64,000 nt of DNA from Sesbania bispinosa (GCA_026901365.1 QLOH01000123.1:1426001-1490000); one strand, 5' to 3'; positions 35,462-47,842 are shown, counted from the stretch's first letter. The notes: generated from the sequence alone by a model not told the origin. A program made the numbers and translations.

Positions 35462-36490
35462 TCTTAGTGAGCTACAGTTTTTTTCCATTCTTAAATTTGG
35501 ATATCATCTACTTATTTTAAAATTTGTAAAATCCTTTTTTATTGTTATTTATCAATCATTTTATAAATTTAAAATAATATTAATTTTCATTTATACCATT
35601 ACCTTTATCTAATTAATTAATAAAAAATAATTATATAAAACAACTTATTCAAGAAATAAATAACATATAGTCAATCACACAGTGAGTAGTTTTCTATATA
35701 TTCAATGCATTAAATATTATATTTTTTTAATAAATAAAACTCTCAATACATTAATTTTGATACTTGAATATGTAGAATGTGACACTCACTTTCTCTAAAT
35801 AAATTATAAAGTCACATATCATTTTTATATTTTCTCACTATTTCTCTTTGACTTTGTCTATTATACACCTAGTCATCTATCTTATAAAGATTTTTGAACT
35901 TCTTATTTTTTATAAATTACTCTTAATCTTTTGAAAAATGATATTTTAAAATAAAAAAAATATTATTTTAATTATTAATCTATTTTTCCTATTCTAAATT
36001 TTATAATTAAAAATCCAATTCTTATCATTATCATTCACTAATATATAGTCCTCCATTATTAATTATAGCATTAGATAATTAAATTTAAAATTTGAATAAT
36101 ATGATAATTGTTTAATGTTTCGAAATTTTAATTATATAAAAGGATATAATAAATTTAAAATTATATAAATGTTACTAGTTCAATAGTATGGATGAAATAT
36201 TTGCTTTTATGAATTAATAGTTCAAATTAAAACAAGTATCCTTTACTATACACATTCAAATTATATCTCCAATTAAAAATAATTACATCTTAACATTTAT
36301 ATATTGAATTCAAAATTAAAATTATACATATAATTCAAACTAAATATGCTATAATATTTACATATCAAATTTAAATTATTCATTTTAACTTCAATATATA
36401 CTCCATATTCTAATATATTTATTTATATTTTATTAACAATATATAATTGTTTTAATATATATAATTAAATATATTAAATATAAAAAAATA
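35462..36490. other. AT-rich intergenic DNA, no gene seen
   Basis: Very low GC, short repeats only, and no coding region I can support. Confidence 0.5.
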
Positions 36491-36496
36491 TATTTT

Positions 36497-36935
36497 GGGT
36501 AAATTGTACTTCCCTCCCCTAAAATAAACTTAAATTTCACTATATCCTCCCCTCTTTTTGTAAAACCTACACTTCATTCCGCTAAAATATGAATGTGTTA
36601 CAATTTAGTCCATTTTAATATAATCAAGCTCCTTATGAGAATTTATTTTTTATTTGTAATTTTTAACATCATTGATATATAATTTTGAACCTCTACTATC
36701 AACTATAAGAAATTAGAATTTAAAAATAAAATTTTTGGTTGAAATTTCAAAGTTGATTATAAAATGGGCAATTTAAAATTTCTTTTCATCTTTTAAAGTC
36801 TTAAAATTAATAATAAAATATATAAAATTAGTTGTTAGTGACATTAAAACAGACCAAAACTAAATGCATATTTTTCTTTCAATGGAAGGAAGTGTAGGTT
36901 TTATAGTAAGAGAAAAGAGTAATGTAATTTAAGCT
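36497..36935. mobile_element. TIR element remnant
   Basis: The left end gggtaaattgtacttccctc...tttgtaaaacctacacttc faces, inverted, ...actataaaacctacacttcc at about 36885-36905. This is an eroded non-autonomous DNA transposon. The right terminus is unclear. Confidence 0.45.
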
Positions 36936-37099
36936 TTTGTGTCTATTTGTCTTGTTTGAATTCTCATTCTTGTGTATAAGCTCTATTCAAACCAATCTTA
37001 GTTTTGTCTTAAGAAACTTCTAACTTTTCTTAAATAAATTCCTTTTTGCTCATGTGTTTCTAGCTTGGGTTTTTTGGGTTAAGCCTCAACAATTGGTTT

Positions 37100-39108
37100 T
37101 CGTAAACCTAATCAAACCTTACCGAGTAGAAGAGGTAAGAGTGCACATTGTAGAAATAGCAAAAGAAAAAAAAAAGAGTGACATAGTTATTCAATCTTTT
37201 GAGCAAAACACTTAGTTGAGTGGAAAGGTCTTAAATTTTGGAAACTTAAAAATCAAATTATGACTAATGGAAGAAATAACTAGTAATTTCAGTAGGATGA
37301 TGAAAACGGAATTAGGTGAACTTAGGAGGGAACTTAGAAGAGAAAAAGAAGTGAGAAGACATCATTCTCATGATGAAATTAATGGAGGGTATAGGAGAGA
37401 AAGGAGTGAAAGAGAAATAAATGAATATCATTATAGTAAGAAGAAAGAAATGAGTTATGGTAACTCTATCCATGGTAGTATATAGGGGGGATGAAGATAA
37501 AAGGGAAATGGGAAGAAGTTATAAAAAAAAAGTGGGTTTAGAAGAAAATATTATTGTGGTGATAATTATGAAAGAGTGTATAGGAGAGGTGATAAAGGAA
37601 AATATCATACGAAGGATTTGAAAAGGAAGATAGGTGCGAAAGGAGAGAAGAAGATTTCTCCAGAAAGGAGAATGACAAATACTTGAAATGGAAAGAAAGG
37701 ATAGAAAAACTAGAGAAGGGAGAACAATTAGAAAGAAAGAAGGAAGGAAAACATAAGAGGAAAAAAGAAGAGGAACTTGAAAAGGAAAAGGTAGACAAAC
37801 TCATAAAAGAAAAGGAAAAAGAAATAGATATAGTACAAAGAGAGAAAGAGCGGGTGAAAAATAAAGAAGATTTGGGAAAGCAAATTATCTTATCCTATGA
37901 TCATTTGGAAGCTAACCTTCTATCTTCGAATTTGAATAGGTTAAGGGTAACTAAGCTTATTAAAGAAAAGAAGACAACTCAAGCTTCTAAAGGGAAATTT
38001 TCTAAAATAACATTCTTTATGCCTAAAAAGTCTTTATTTTTGAATGATTGTATGCCATAAAGTGTTGCGTGTTCACATGAAATATTGAAGCTTAGCAGTA
38101 CTTTGAAACCTATTGAAGAAGTTTGCTTAATCAATCTCTTTTGGAAAATTTGAGTTGTATGCTTATCATGATACTAAAGCTAGGTTGAATAGGAATGATA
38201 CATTAGTTTGTATATATGACTTGCATAAACAATTTGTTCTTATCTCCTTACCACAAAATGACATGTATTATGTTCTTAAAATAGTAAGGGGAAAAGAAAA
38301 ATCCAATTGGGGTAAGGCTATTACATATACTTGTAAAAACTCTCATGAACTAATGAGTATGTCTTATGCTAAGTTTCATGATATACTTACTCAAGATAGT
38401 TCTTTCAATGTTTCACATTGTATGCAAAACTATGAATGTTTATGAGTAAAATGAGCATTTCTAAATACTTGAGTAAGAACGTTCATGTGAACACACCTTT
38501 CAATAAAACTTATGACTCATGGCATGAACATGTGCAATGTGCTTTTAGAAAAAATGCATGTGTTATACTCAATGGGTATGTTAGGATTTCATTGCACATG
38601 GATATGGCATTATTACCACGTAGATTTAATTGCACATTAATTTTGAAAGATATTATGGAATATTTTGTTGATTTGAAACTTGCCTATCACTTTTCTGAAA
38701 TTCATCTTGACCACCTAATTCTTTTACTTGCAAAGGAAGGATTTGAAAGAATAGTCTTTGATCTAGAATCTAATCTCTTAGATTCAAAAGAATGCAAGGA
38801 CAAGATGGTCCGAACCTCAATAAGGGAGTTTCTTAATGATTTTATACTGCTAATCTTTATGATTTCCAAATTTTTTTGCTATGATTCTTTGATTTCCTAT
38901 GCTTGGGAACCATACTTATGGGTTCTTATTATTGCCTTAGGCCGCAACAAGCTTGTTAAGGAAGGACATCTTGGGTTCCAAGATTCTAAGGGAAGCCAAT
39001 ACTTAGCTCTTATCTTTGTCATCCATTCCATCTTTCTATCCATCTCCTACTTATTCCTTCTTCTATTTGTTTCAGATTTGAGGTCAAATCCTTTTAAGGG
39101 GGAAGGAA
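37100..39108 (+). pseudogene. Decayed Ty3/gypsy-like retroelement coding remnants
   Basis: A series of broken + strand frames: 37267-37485 and 37683-38060 are strongly Lys/Glu/Arg-rich coiled-coil-like stretches, as in the region around gag of legume gypsy elements. 38155-38445 and 38436-39140 continue with a Cys-poor, hydrophobic-containing stretch. The last frame ends DLRSNPFKGEG just before a polypurine-like aagggggaagg and an LTR-like start, and this ending resembles the tail of gypsy polyproteins. No intact RT or integrase motif is visible. It could instead be a non-autonomous element. Confidence 0.45.
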
Positions 39109-39830
39109 TGATAGAAATGGATCAAGATAAGGCCAACTAGCCGGTCAACCGAGAAGAATCTTTCAGTCGACCAATCTTTGTATCCGGTCAGTACTTTTGG
39201 TCAGCCAGATAGCCCAATAGAATCCTTTTATCCGGACAAGGCATCTGAGTAGAATCCGTGTATTCGGCCATTCTTCACCCGAACCAATCTTTCAGACGAC
39301 CAACCGAAAAACTTTCAGCCGAACATGACAGCTGAGTAGAATCTGTGTATCCAGCCATTCTTTAGCCGAACCAATCTTTTAGTCAGCCAACCGACCAATC
39401 TTATTTTTGGTCTCTCATTGACCAGTCGAATAGTGTCCTTATATTGGACCAGGAGCATCTGTTTACTTAAACTTAGGATTTTATTGTATTTTGCTTTGAA
39501 TTGTAATTTCCTCTTACGCTTAGGCAAGTTGGCGCTAGTTTAGTGAGTTTTATTGGTTAAGTGGCTTCTAAGCCACATGAGTTAGGAGTCTATGGGTACA
39601 ACACCCAACTAGGATAATTTTCAATTATCTATTATTTTCTTCCTAATCTAGCCCCCTTCACCTATTTAAAGGGAGGTACCCATGCTCTTGTGCCTTTAAT
39701 CATCATTTTAATACAAAGCTATTATGCTAGTTTTCTACCTTAATGAGTGTGAGTTGAGAAGGGTTGATGGTGCTTTCCCAAACCATTCAAGAGACTTGCA
39801 ACTGGAACTTATCAGCTAGAGGAGTTGTCT
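39109..39830 (+). repeat. Probable 3' LTR of the gypsy-like relic
   Basis: Begins TGATAGAAATGG right after a polypurine tract. It carries two copies of an 84-bp unit (ctgagtagaatc(c/t)gtgtat...cgaaccaatctttcag at about 39247 and 39331). It has a TATA-like ctatttaaagg (39662) and a transcribed leader-like end (acaaagctattatgc...gagaggagttgtctc). No matching 5' LTR is found upstream. Confidence 0.5.
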
Positions 39831-40720
39831 CTGTTGTGGCATTCATCATCTCTAATCTCCCCCATATTTTCGAATTTCTCTTCACTTTTCCTCTTCATTT
39901 TCGCCAATCTAATCTTACTTTTGGTTAATCTCCAAGCTAACCTATTGCATTCTGGTTTCAATTCTATATCTGAACTTCTAGATGCTATAAGTTGGTATGA
40001 TAGGGCATGCTCAATTGCCCTTTGTGATCATGGCCTATTTAAGGTAAATATCCTTCAATCCATGTCAAATTACTAGTTAGCCTGTCTTGAGGGTGAGCGT
40101 TATACTCCCAATATAACTTGTTAAATGGAAGAGTCATTACTGTGGCTCTTTGTTAAGATATCTTTAATCATGATTAAACTACAAATTATCAAAAACTAAT
40201 GACACACATGATAATGTGATCATATTAAATAAGAAAATATAAAAATGTATTATTTTAGATGTATTTCTTAATTCCTTAATATTCCTAAGTCTTAATATAT
40301 TGTCTCTTTCTCATATTATTTCTTCCATCTTTGCCAATAGAGATCTTCAAATACTCTATGTAGCATTTTCTTGTTGCTACTCGATTTCCTTTTATATCTA
40401 TAACATCCCATGCTTGACTTGAGAATTTCATGCGCAAATTATTTGTAGAGAACTGCCCTAAAACGTAAATAACAAGCATTCTTAGGAGGACATTACATGT
40501 CAAAAAAACATTTACTATCAGAACCTTTACATTCCCTATCTTAGGATATCTTAATTTCGAGATAACATTTAAACAGGTAAATAGATATAATATTTTTAGA
40601 ATAATATCATAGAAAAAATAAATCAATTAGAATTTACCAAAATTTATCAAAACAGTAACGATATTCCCACACCCACTTTTTATCCACCTCCCATACACCT
40701 CCCAATTAACCAGATTAACA
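39831..40720. other. Intergenic, no gene seen
   Basis: Short ORFs at 39825-40076 (+) and 40285-40626 (-) have no domain and atypical composition. They may be eroded retroelement sequence. Confidence 0.35.
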
Positions 40721-40824
40721 ACATAGATAACCACTAATTTATATAGTATTAACCACATGTTCATTTCAAACAAAGTTAACAGTTTGTCATTTTGAACAAT
40801 TATCTGAAATGATTTTAATATTAA

Positions 40825-41265
40825 CCACTTAAACAATTCATTTAACCACGTACTAACTCACAATTAACCACCTTTTGCCTCACTTGTAAGTTGTAACTGT
40901 CTGAAGTGATTTCCATATTAACCACTTGAGCAACCTATTTAATCACATGCTAACTCACACTTAACCACCTTTCAAAGCAAAGTTAACGGTTTGTCATTTT
41001 GAAGTTATCTAAAGTGATTTCAATATTAACCAATTGAGCACCTCATTTAACCACATACTAACTCATAATTAACCATGTTTTGCCTCACTTGTAATTATCT
41101 GAAGTGATTTCAATATTAACCACTTGAGCAACTCATTTAACCACATATTAACTCACACTTAACCACCTTTTGCCTCACTTATGATTATCTGAAGTGATTT
41201 CAATTTAACCACTTGAGAAACTCATTTAACCACATACTAACTCACACTTAACCACATTTTTCATT
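40825..41265. repeat. Short satellite-like tandem array, about 88-108-bp unit
   Basis: Five copies of a unit with aaccacttgagcaactcatt, taaccacatactaactcaca, cttaaccaccttttgcctca and attatctgaagtgatttcaa. They start near 40825, 40919, 41027, 41120 and 41208. Copies 1-3 vary in length through small insertions (a tttgtcattttgaa block), while copies 4-5 are cleaner. Confidence 0.8.
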
Positions 41266-41689
41266 TATTTCAATTGATCATAGATTATTACATAAATGAG
41301 GGAGTATGAATTTATGTTTTTTTTTGCCAACTAATTTATGGTTAATATTATATAAGTTAATGGTTAAATATGCTATAAATATGGTTATTAAAAAGTAAAA
41401 AATTTTCAAAAAAAAAAACCGTCAGGATTTTGTAAAAAAAAAGTACTATTTAAAAAAATGAAAAAAAAGGGAGATGTATCCCGAGTGGATACTGTTTGGG
41501 TGTGGAAAAATGTTTATTGTTATCAAAATTCAATGGTGATTATTAAATAAGTCAAAATAACAAATCATCTATCCTAGAGCTATTCACAATACAAATTTAT
41601 CACATTTCTAGTTCCACAAAGGTGCCCCAAAAAACATAAACCATTGTGTACGCATGACAAACAATGCAATAAAAGATGGTTATTTCTTA

Positions 41690-42480
41690 AGAGTAATTAT
41701 ATATTGACACCTCAACTTTTTGTGCATCTATTTTACGAGAGACTCTAATATACACAAATAAAAAATATATTTAATGGTACACAAGTGAGTTTTTTATTAG
41801 AAATAGCAGGTCAACAGGTTGCCAATTGTTATATTTTCTTTTTTGAACACTGAACCATGCACCCATGGGTTCCGACATCAAAAGCCTTGCAAGGACCACC
41901 CATGGATTCCCAAGCACTATGTAACAGTTATACACACACAAAAAAACTCTATCAGTCGTAACCATCCACTGCCATTGATTTTGCTTGGAGATTTTTTTTG
42001 CAGAGGATTATATATACGGCTATTTGGGGTGCTAGCTTTGGTTGAAAAGGAAAGAAAGTGGCTAAGGTGAGGTTAACAAGAACTAAATGATGAAAATGAG
42101 AAGTGTGCAATGTTAGCGTAGAATGGTGAGGTATCATGGTGATTATAACCACTGACTTGTAGATGAGTATGGACATTTAAAAATGGGATGCAATATGGTA
42201 AGAGAAGCCATGGAGTTGTGTCTGGCTTTGGAGAAGAAAGTTGATATCAGTTGTAGAAAATGAGTGCTATGGAGGTGGGGATGGTGGTGGTTTGCAGCTA
42301 GTTGCGATGGTTGTGTGGTGATATTGAGATATAGATGGTGACCAACAACATATTATTCATTTTAAATCACAAGCGTTGAATAAAAAACTAATATATATGA
42401 TGGTTCTAATTAGTTGTCTACCATTACACAAATTTTTTATTTGTGTGCATTAGAATCCCCTTTTTACACCCTTATCTATC
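41690..42480. mobile_element. Possible TIR element
   Basis: gactctaatatacacaaataaaaaat at about 41742 is matched, inverted, by gattctaatgcacacaaataaaaaat at about 42440. The termini outside this pair are not matched clearly, so element type and ends are uncertain. Confidence 0.4.
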
Positions 42481-43000
42481 TCTATCCCTCTCTTCCTATC
42501 ATATGATATCAACTATCATATCTATTACTTGTCTCTTCTCTTTTTATACTTCACTAGCCATAGACGATTAGTTATTTCTTAATATAAACAGTCAAAGATG
42601 AAATGAACAAATATATATTTTTTTAATTTTTTTAAAACAACAAATATTAATTTTAAATAAATTAAAATTTTAACAGTACAAAAAAAAAATTTAAAAGAAA
42701 AAGTATGTGTTATTATATTATTTTCATATAAAAGAATCAACACATAATAAAAAATATATATTTAATAATTCTGATTTTTTTTCACACATCACCCTATTAT
42801 ATATCTCTTTAAACCCTTTTTTTTCTTTATTTCTTTCTCATTTTTTCTCTTTTATCACGTCTTTTACCTTCTCTTTTCTCACTTCTTTTTTTTCTATTAC
42901 TCATCTCTACACTTAAAAAAAAAATCTTTTTCCTTTAATTAAAAAAATAAAAAGCTGTTCTGTTCTTCTGTTCCCCACATTGACTTCAACTCTGTTATAC
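42481..43000. other. AT-rich upstream region of the MOT1 gene
   Basis: Runs of A/T and CT-rich tracts, no ORF of note. It probably includes the distal promoter of MOT1. Confidence 0.4.
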
Positions 43001-43002
43001 CC

Positions 43003-43010
43003 TATAAATA
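43003..43010 (+). promoter_or_regulatory. TATA box of the MOT1 gene
   Basis: The sequence ccctataaatagag is a strong plant TATA box about 125 nt upstream of the ATG. It implies a leader of roughly 100 nt. Confidence 0.75.
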
Positions 43011-43131
43011 GAGAATTCCCTTACCCTTCGGCATGCGCCCAGTACTCCCATAATCTCTGCGTTAATTATTAACACACTTGAGACTTGAGTGGCAATACTC
43101 TCGAAACCAAAACCAAGATTCTCCCTCTTCC

Positions 43132-44577
43132 ATGGCATCGCCAAACCCTCCTCCTGCAATTCCAACCTCAGACCCTGAAGCTGTCCAAATGGGTCCCATT
43201 CCCGAGAGTGGCACTGTCACTAGCACCTTCTCTACCGTACAGAAAGTGAAAAGCAACTTGGTTTTACGTTCAACATGGTCTGAACTGAATGGTGCCATGG
43301 GGGACCTTGGCACATACATACCCATAGTGTTGGCACTCACCTTAGCCAGAGACCTTAACCTTGGCACCACACTCATTTTCACTGGCTTTTATAACATCCT
43401 CACTGGTGCCATTTATGGGGTCCCCATGCCAGTCCAGCCCATGAAATCCATCGCCGCCGTGGCTCTCTCCGACATCGCCTTTGGGGTCCCGGAGATCATG
43501 GCCTCTGGCATCTTGACCGGAGCTGTGTTGTTGGTATTGGGTATTACAGGGTTGATGCAACTTGTGTACAAGCTCATTCCTTTATGTGTTGTGAGGGGGA
43601 TTCAGCTTGCACAAGGCTTGTCTTTTGCTTTAACTGCTGTTAAATATGTTAGAAAAGTGCAGGATCTGCCAAAGTCTAAATCTTTGGCTAATAGACACTG
43701 GTTTGGGTTTGATGGGTTGGTTTTGGCCATTGTTTGTGTTTGCTTTATTGTTGTTGTGAATGGTGCTGGTGATCAGGAGGATGATGATTCTCAAGAAAAA
43801 AGAAGTTTTGATGATTTGGGTGACAGAGTTGAATTAGGAGAAAGAAAAAGGAGTGGTAAAGTGAGGAAATTTATTTTCTCACTTCCCTCTGCTTTTTTAG
43901 TCTTTGTGTTGGGTGTGGTTTTGGCTTTTGTAAGAAGGCCTGGGGTGGTGCATGAAATCAAATTTGGACCTTCATCTATAGAGGTAGTGAAAATGTCTAG
44001 CCATTCATGGAAGCAAGGTTTTATAAAGGGTACTATTCCTCAACTCCCATTGTCAATTTTGAACTCTGTGATAGCTGTTTGTAAGCTGTCATCTGATCTG
44101 TTCCCAGGGAAGGATTTTTCAGTAACTTCCCTTTCAGTTACAGTGGGGTTGATGAACCTTATAGGTGGGTGGTTTGGGGCTATGCCAAGTTGCCATGGGG
44201 CTGGTGGATTAGCAGGACAGTATAAGTTTGGTGGGAGGAGTGGAGGGTGTGTGGCACTTCTTGGTGCAGCTAAATTGGTGTTCGGTTTTGTGTTAGGAAG
44301 TTCTTTGGCTCATTTTTTCAATCAGTTTCCAGTGGGAATCTTAGGGGTGTTGCTCTTGTTTGCTGGAATTGAGCTAGCTATGGCTTCTAGGGACATGAAT
44401 ACCAAAGAGGATTCCTTTGTGATGCTTATTTGTACTGCAGTTTCACTGGTGGGTTCAAGTGCTGCTCTTGGCTTTTTGTGTGGAATGGTTATTTTTGGGC
44501 TTCTTAGGCTAAGGAATTGGACAAACGGTAAGCAACTATTTACTATTTGGAAGCATGAAAGCCCTGAGCAAGTTTGA
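43132..44577 (+). CDS. MOT1: Molybdate transporter of the MOT1 family
   Basis: Intronless, 481 aa plus TGA. MOT1 proteins are high-affinity molybdate carriers related to sulfate transporters but without the C-terminal STAS domain. They supply molybdenum for the cofactor of nitrate reductase and related enzymes and, in legumes, for nodule nitrogenase. Seen here: a hydrophilic N-terminus, about ten hydrophobic membrane segments, the two family signatures PVQPMKSIAAVALS (about residue 100) and PSCHGAGGLAGQYKFGG (about 350), a charged loop (DQEDDDSQEKR, about 212), and GTYIPIVLALT near residue 62. The start at 43132 follows the TATA box; an upstream in-frame stretch has only TTG. No STAS domain. 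Which membrane (plasma, vacuole or mitochondrial) cannot be read from the sequence. Confidence 0.96.
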   Translation: MASPNPPPAIPTSDPEAVQMGPIPESGTVTSTFSTVQKVKSNLVLRSTWSELNGAMGDLGTYIPIVLALTLARDLNLGTTLIFTGFYNILTGAIYGVPMPVQPMKSIAAVALSDIAFGVPEIMASGILTGAVLLVLGITGLMQLVYKLIPLCVVRGIQLAQGLSFALTAVKYVRKVQDLPKSKSLANRHWFGFDGLVLAIVCVCFIVVVNGAGDQEDDDSQEKRSFDDLGDRVELGERKRSGKVRKFIFSLPSAFLVFVLGVVLAFVRRPGVVHEIKFGPSSIEVVKMSSHSWKQGFIKGTIPQLPLSILNSVIAVCKLSSDLFPGKDFSVTSLSVTVGLMNLIGGWFGAMPSCHGAGGLAGQYKFGGRSGGCVALLGAAKLVFGFVLGSSLAHFFNQFPVGILGVLLLFAGIELAMASRDMNTKEDSFVMLICTAVSLVGSSAALGFLCGMVIFGLLRLRNWTNGKQLFTIWKHESPEQV

Positions 44578-44945
44578 AGGGGGTAAAAAAAAAGAGGAGA
44601 ATATTTTCATATCATAATAATTGCTTATCTAGTGTTCTATGATGTAATTACTAGTTAGTATAGTAACTCAGTATGTATGATATGACTTATGAGAACGGTG
44701 TCCCAAGTTTCTTTCTTTTTCCAATTTCTTTACTTTGGTATTTGATACTGAAAAGTGAAAGGGAGCATTTATGGGACTTTTGTGTTGTATATGTAAGATG
44801 GTGCGTGTATGACATAGTATGAACTTCAGTTGTTGCTGCTGGCCTTTGGGTGACTGCATAACTGCACACATGCCTACATGGTGAAGTGTACTTAGCATAA
44901 CTATCAATAATAAATCTTGCGTGAGTTAGCACAACCAATCAATAA
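44578..44945 (+). other. Probable 3' UTR of MOT1
   Basis: Moderate GC up to about 44945, then an A-run and AT-rich DNA. The minus-strand frames here are shadows without domains. Confidence 0.45.
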
Positions 44946-45537
44946 TTTAAAAAAAAAACTAAAATAATTTTAACACGAATTTGGAATTTTTTTAGCTTAA
45001 TTATCATGCATGTAAAAATTTTTAATTATTATTCAATGACGTGTTATCGTATAACTTAAGAAGTTTAATAATATATGAAGTGTCATATTAAATAAATAAT
45101 GTTTTCGGCTCGAACATGATTGTTTTCCACAGAGGAGCACACATAATTAAATGATAGTGTAAATTTTACCATAATTTATTGCTCACCAATAAAACCATTA
45201 AAAAAATTGCTTTAGTTCTAGAATCCTTTATAACATGATAGTGATTAATGTAAACCTATCTTTTACATTTTTATATCTCTCTTCAAATTTTCATTATATC
45301 AACCAATACATCTATATAACTTTTTCTCACTTTTTCTTATATCTCTCATTTCATTAAAGGTGGATACAACTCCTACATGTACATCCTTCGTTATGCTTTT
45401 ACGATAATGCTTTGGCTGAGTTTTTTTTCACCTGGTATAATTTTATTTGAAAAAAAAATCGCATTGTTTTCTCACCGAAAAAAACTCCTTAATTTGGCGT
45501 TCATAACGCCGTCTCTGTGCCTATGTGGTAGTTTATA
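44946..45537. other. Intergenic, no gene seen
   Basis: AT-rich. At 45105-45140 ttttcggctcgaacatgattg resembles cccggctcgaacaggattgcc at 55316, so both may be fragments of one dispersed tRNA-related repeat. Confidence 0.4.
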
Positions 45538-46248
45538 CCATGGTTCTGAAAACTGGATTGGACCGGGCGATCGGACTAGAAAACCGGTGAACCGGCCATG
45601 TGTCCGATCGAAAAGAACCTCAGAACCCGTCCTGTATAAAACCGATCAAAAATCAGATAAACTGGTCAAAAATCGAAAAAATCGGGCAAAATTGGTGGTT
45701 CACTGGTTCAATGAAAAATGTTCCCAAACGACCCTGTTTCAATTTTTTAAAAAAAATTGAAAAATTAAAGAAAGCATTCCCCAGATTCCAAAAAGAAAAC
45801 AAAAAAATAACATAAAACTAGAAAATGTGTTTTTGAAATAGCCATTAATGCACCGTTTGAACTTCAACCCAGCCAGATGGGTGTACCATCCAGCCATCCG
45901 TCTGTCGTCGGCCGCCGTTTGTCGTTCTTCAAGTGATTGATATTGGCACGCGAAGGAAGCTCCTCGTCCCAGTGATAGCTGCTCGTCCACCATTATGCTT
46001 CTCCGTCATCATGCGGCCACGACCCTGTTACCGTGCCACACCACCACGCTTGCACTTTGGTTTCTCTCTTTCTTCCCTCTCCTCTCTTCTTCCCTCTCCT
46101 CTCTTCTTCCTTCACTTTGTCCTTCTCTTTCTTTTCTTTTTCCCTTTATCTCTCTTGCCAAGTCTTGCATTCGATCATGGTTCAACCATTGAATCTTGAA
46201 CCAATGACTTAACCGGTTCAATGATAAGTTCCATATTCAAAACCATGG
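45538..46248. mobile_element. Non-autonomous TIR element, 711 bp
   Basis: The ends are ccatggttctgaaaactgg and, inverted, ccatggttttgaatatgg, each next to tttata (45532-45537 and 46249-46254), a possible 6-bp target duplication. Subterminal aaccggttcaatg-type motifs occur near both ends (gaaccggcc / aaccggttcaatg). The middle is CT-rich with no gene. Confidence 0.6.
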
Positions 46249-46344
46249 TTTATACTTTATAGTTTTAATTAAACAACAAAAGGAATGCCTTTTACCATGG
46301 TTTATACTTTATAGGTTTAATTAAACAACAAAAGGAATGCCTTT
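46242..46344. repeat. 52-bp tandem duplication
   Basis: accatggtttatactttata followed by g(t/g)tttaattaaacaacaaaa and ggaatgccttt occurs twice with one base difference. It overlaps the right end of the TIR element at 45538-46248. Confidence 0.85.
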
Positions 46345-47078
46345 CTGCTCTAAGCAAATTACCGATACCATCCTTTCGAATAAAATATGAAGATTTGATA
46401 ATGCTTGGATGATTATGGTTTGACAAAATCTACTATTCATCGACCAATATAATTTACACACATGCATAAAGCATCCGTTGGTCAATCGATCGAGTGAAAC
46501 GACTCCATGCCCTGTAAATTCTCGATCCATTAATTAGGGGAAAATTGAATTAAACATGATTATTAAAAATAATAATAATCATGAGTTGGAGAAACATCTA
46601 GTTTTAAGAGGACCATCTACGGTTAGAGTCGGTAAAATGGGTTAATTCAATTGTTGACATGTAAAAACACATAAAAAACAGGGCTCGGGACACTTATTTT
46701 AGAAACCTGAATAACTCAAAGGTTTTTTAGTCCAATTCTACAAAAGTCGTTATTAGTAAAAAGGTCTGGTAGCTTACCAAAACCCGTAAAAAAATTTGTG
46801 TTACCTGCAAAAAGCCCGCCAAAATGAAGGGCTCGGACATCTTTTTAGAATCTCGAATAACTCTCGGGATTTTTAGCCTAATTTGATAAAACTCGCTACC
46901 CACATCACCCTGGGTCGGGTAGCCCGAATTGCCAGCTCTCTATCTACAACTTAGAATCCTGGCAGTTGATTGATTGAAGCAAGAGGGAAGATGAAGGGGA
47001 TATGTTATGACACCCCTAATTTTTTAATGTTTCTTATGTATTTTTTATATAATAAAACATTATAATGTATACAACAAT
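46345..47078. other. Intergenic with a GC-variable repeat remnant
   Basis: 46630-46940 carries agagtcggtaaaatggg at the left and gggtagcccgaattgccagctct at the right, like an eroded hAT-type element (weak inverted ends). No gene. Confidence 0.4.
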
Positions 47079-47638
47079 CAGGGGCGAAGCTAGAAAATAA
47101 GAGTAAGGAGGCAATATTACAATTTTTTTAATCAATTAGTTCACCCCAAATGCAATTTTATTATTACATATATAAATCAAATATAAAATAATGAATGGGA
47201 TAAACACTCATAGTTTATATATATAAATATATAATGTGAGTAATTTAAAATTTTATAAATTATTTTAATTATTATTCTCTTTTAAATATTTACTTTATAT
47301 TAATTATTTTAATTATTTTACTGATTATTTTTATTTTTAATAAAATATTTGATCACTAAAAAATTAATAAGAAAATATAATTTATAAAGAAAATAAAATT
47401 ATAATTACCTATAATTATATTTTTCTTTAAAAAATAAATAAAATTTATCTAAATATGTATTTTTATGTCATTTTACATTATTCAACAATTTAAATTAAAT
47501 ACTTCTAATTTGATAAACTAGCTTATTAGCTACCAACTAACTTATCAACTAGTTTTTACAAAATATAACCTATATATCCTACTAATTAGAGTTCCATTAG
47601 TAGTAAAGACTAGTTTTCATGACATAGCTTTGCCCATG
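47079..47638. mobile_element. TIR element, 560 bp, flanked by acaat
   Basis: The left end caggggcgaagctag and, inverted, the right end catgggcaaagctatg. acaat lies on both sides (47074-47078, 47639-47643). The interior is AT-rich and non-coding. The CAGGGGCG terminus is common in plant non-autonomous DNA elements. Confidence 0.6.
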
Positions 47639-47842
47639 ACAATAGTGTTATCCTAATGGTAGAATCAATAGTAAAAACTAAAAAAAAAAAAAAAAATCGT
47701 TTAAATATTTCATAAGGATTAAATAAAAATAAAAAAATCTAGGTACGGATTTGAGTATTTTATAGAGACAAAAAGGTTATTTTATCCAATATTTTATAAG
47801 TCTAAAGATTTTTATTAATTAATATGTTATTCCTTTACCCTA

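Noticed and set aside
38436..39140. 234-codon ORF as a cellular gene
   Set aside because: No domain recognised; it ends in a retroelement-like tail next to a polypurine tract and LTR start, so it is treated as part of the relic.
40825..41265. CRISPR-like regular repeats
   Set aside because: Units are contiguous and the 'spacers' are themselves repeated; this is a tandem satellite in a plant genome.
45377..45760. 127-codon ORF upstream of and into the TIR element
   Set aside because: Crosses the left end of a TIR element and has no conserved motif.
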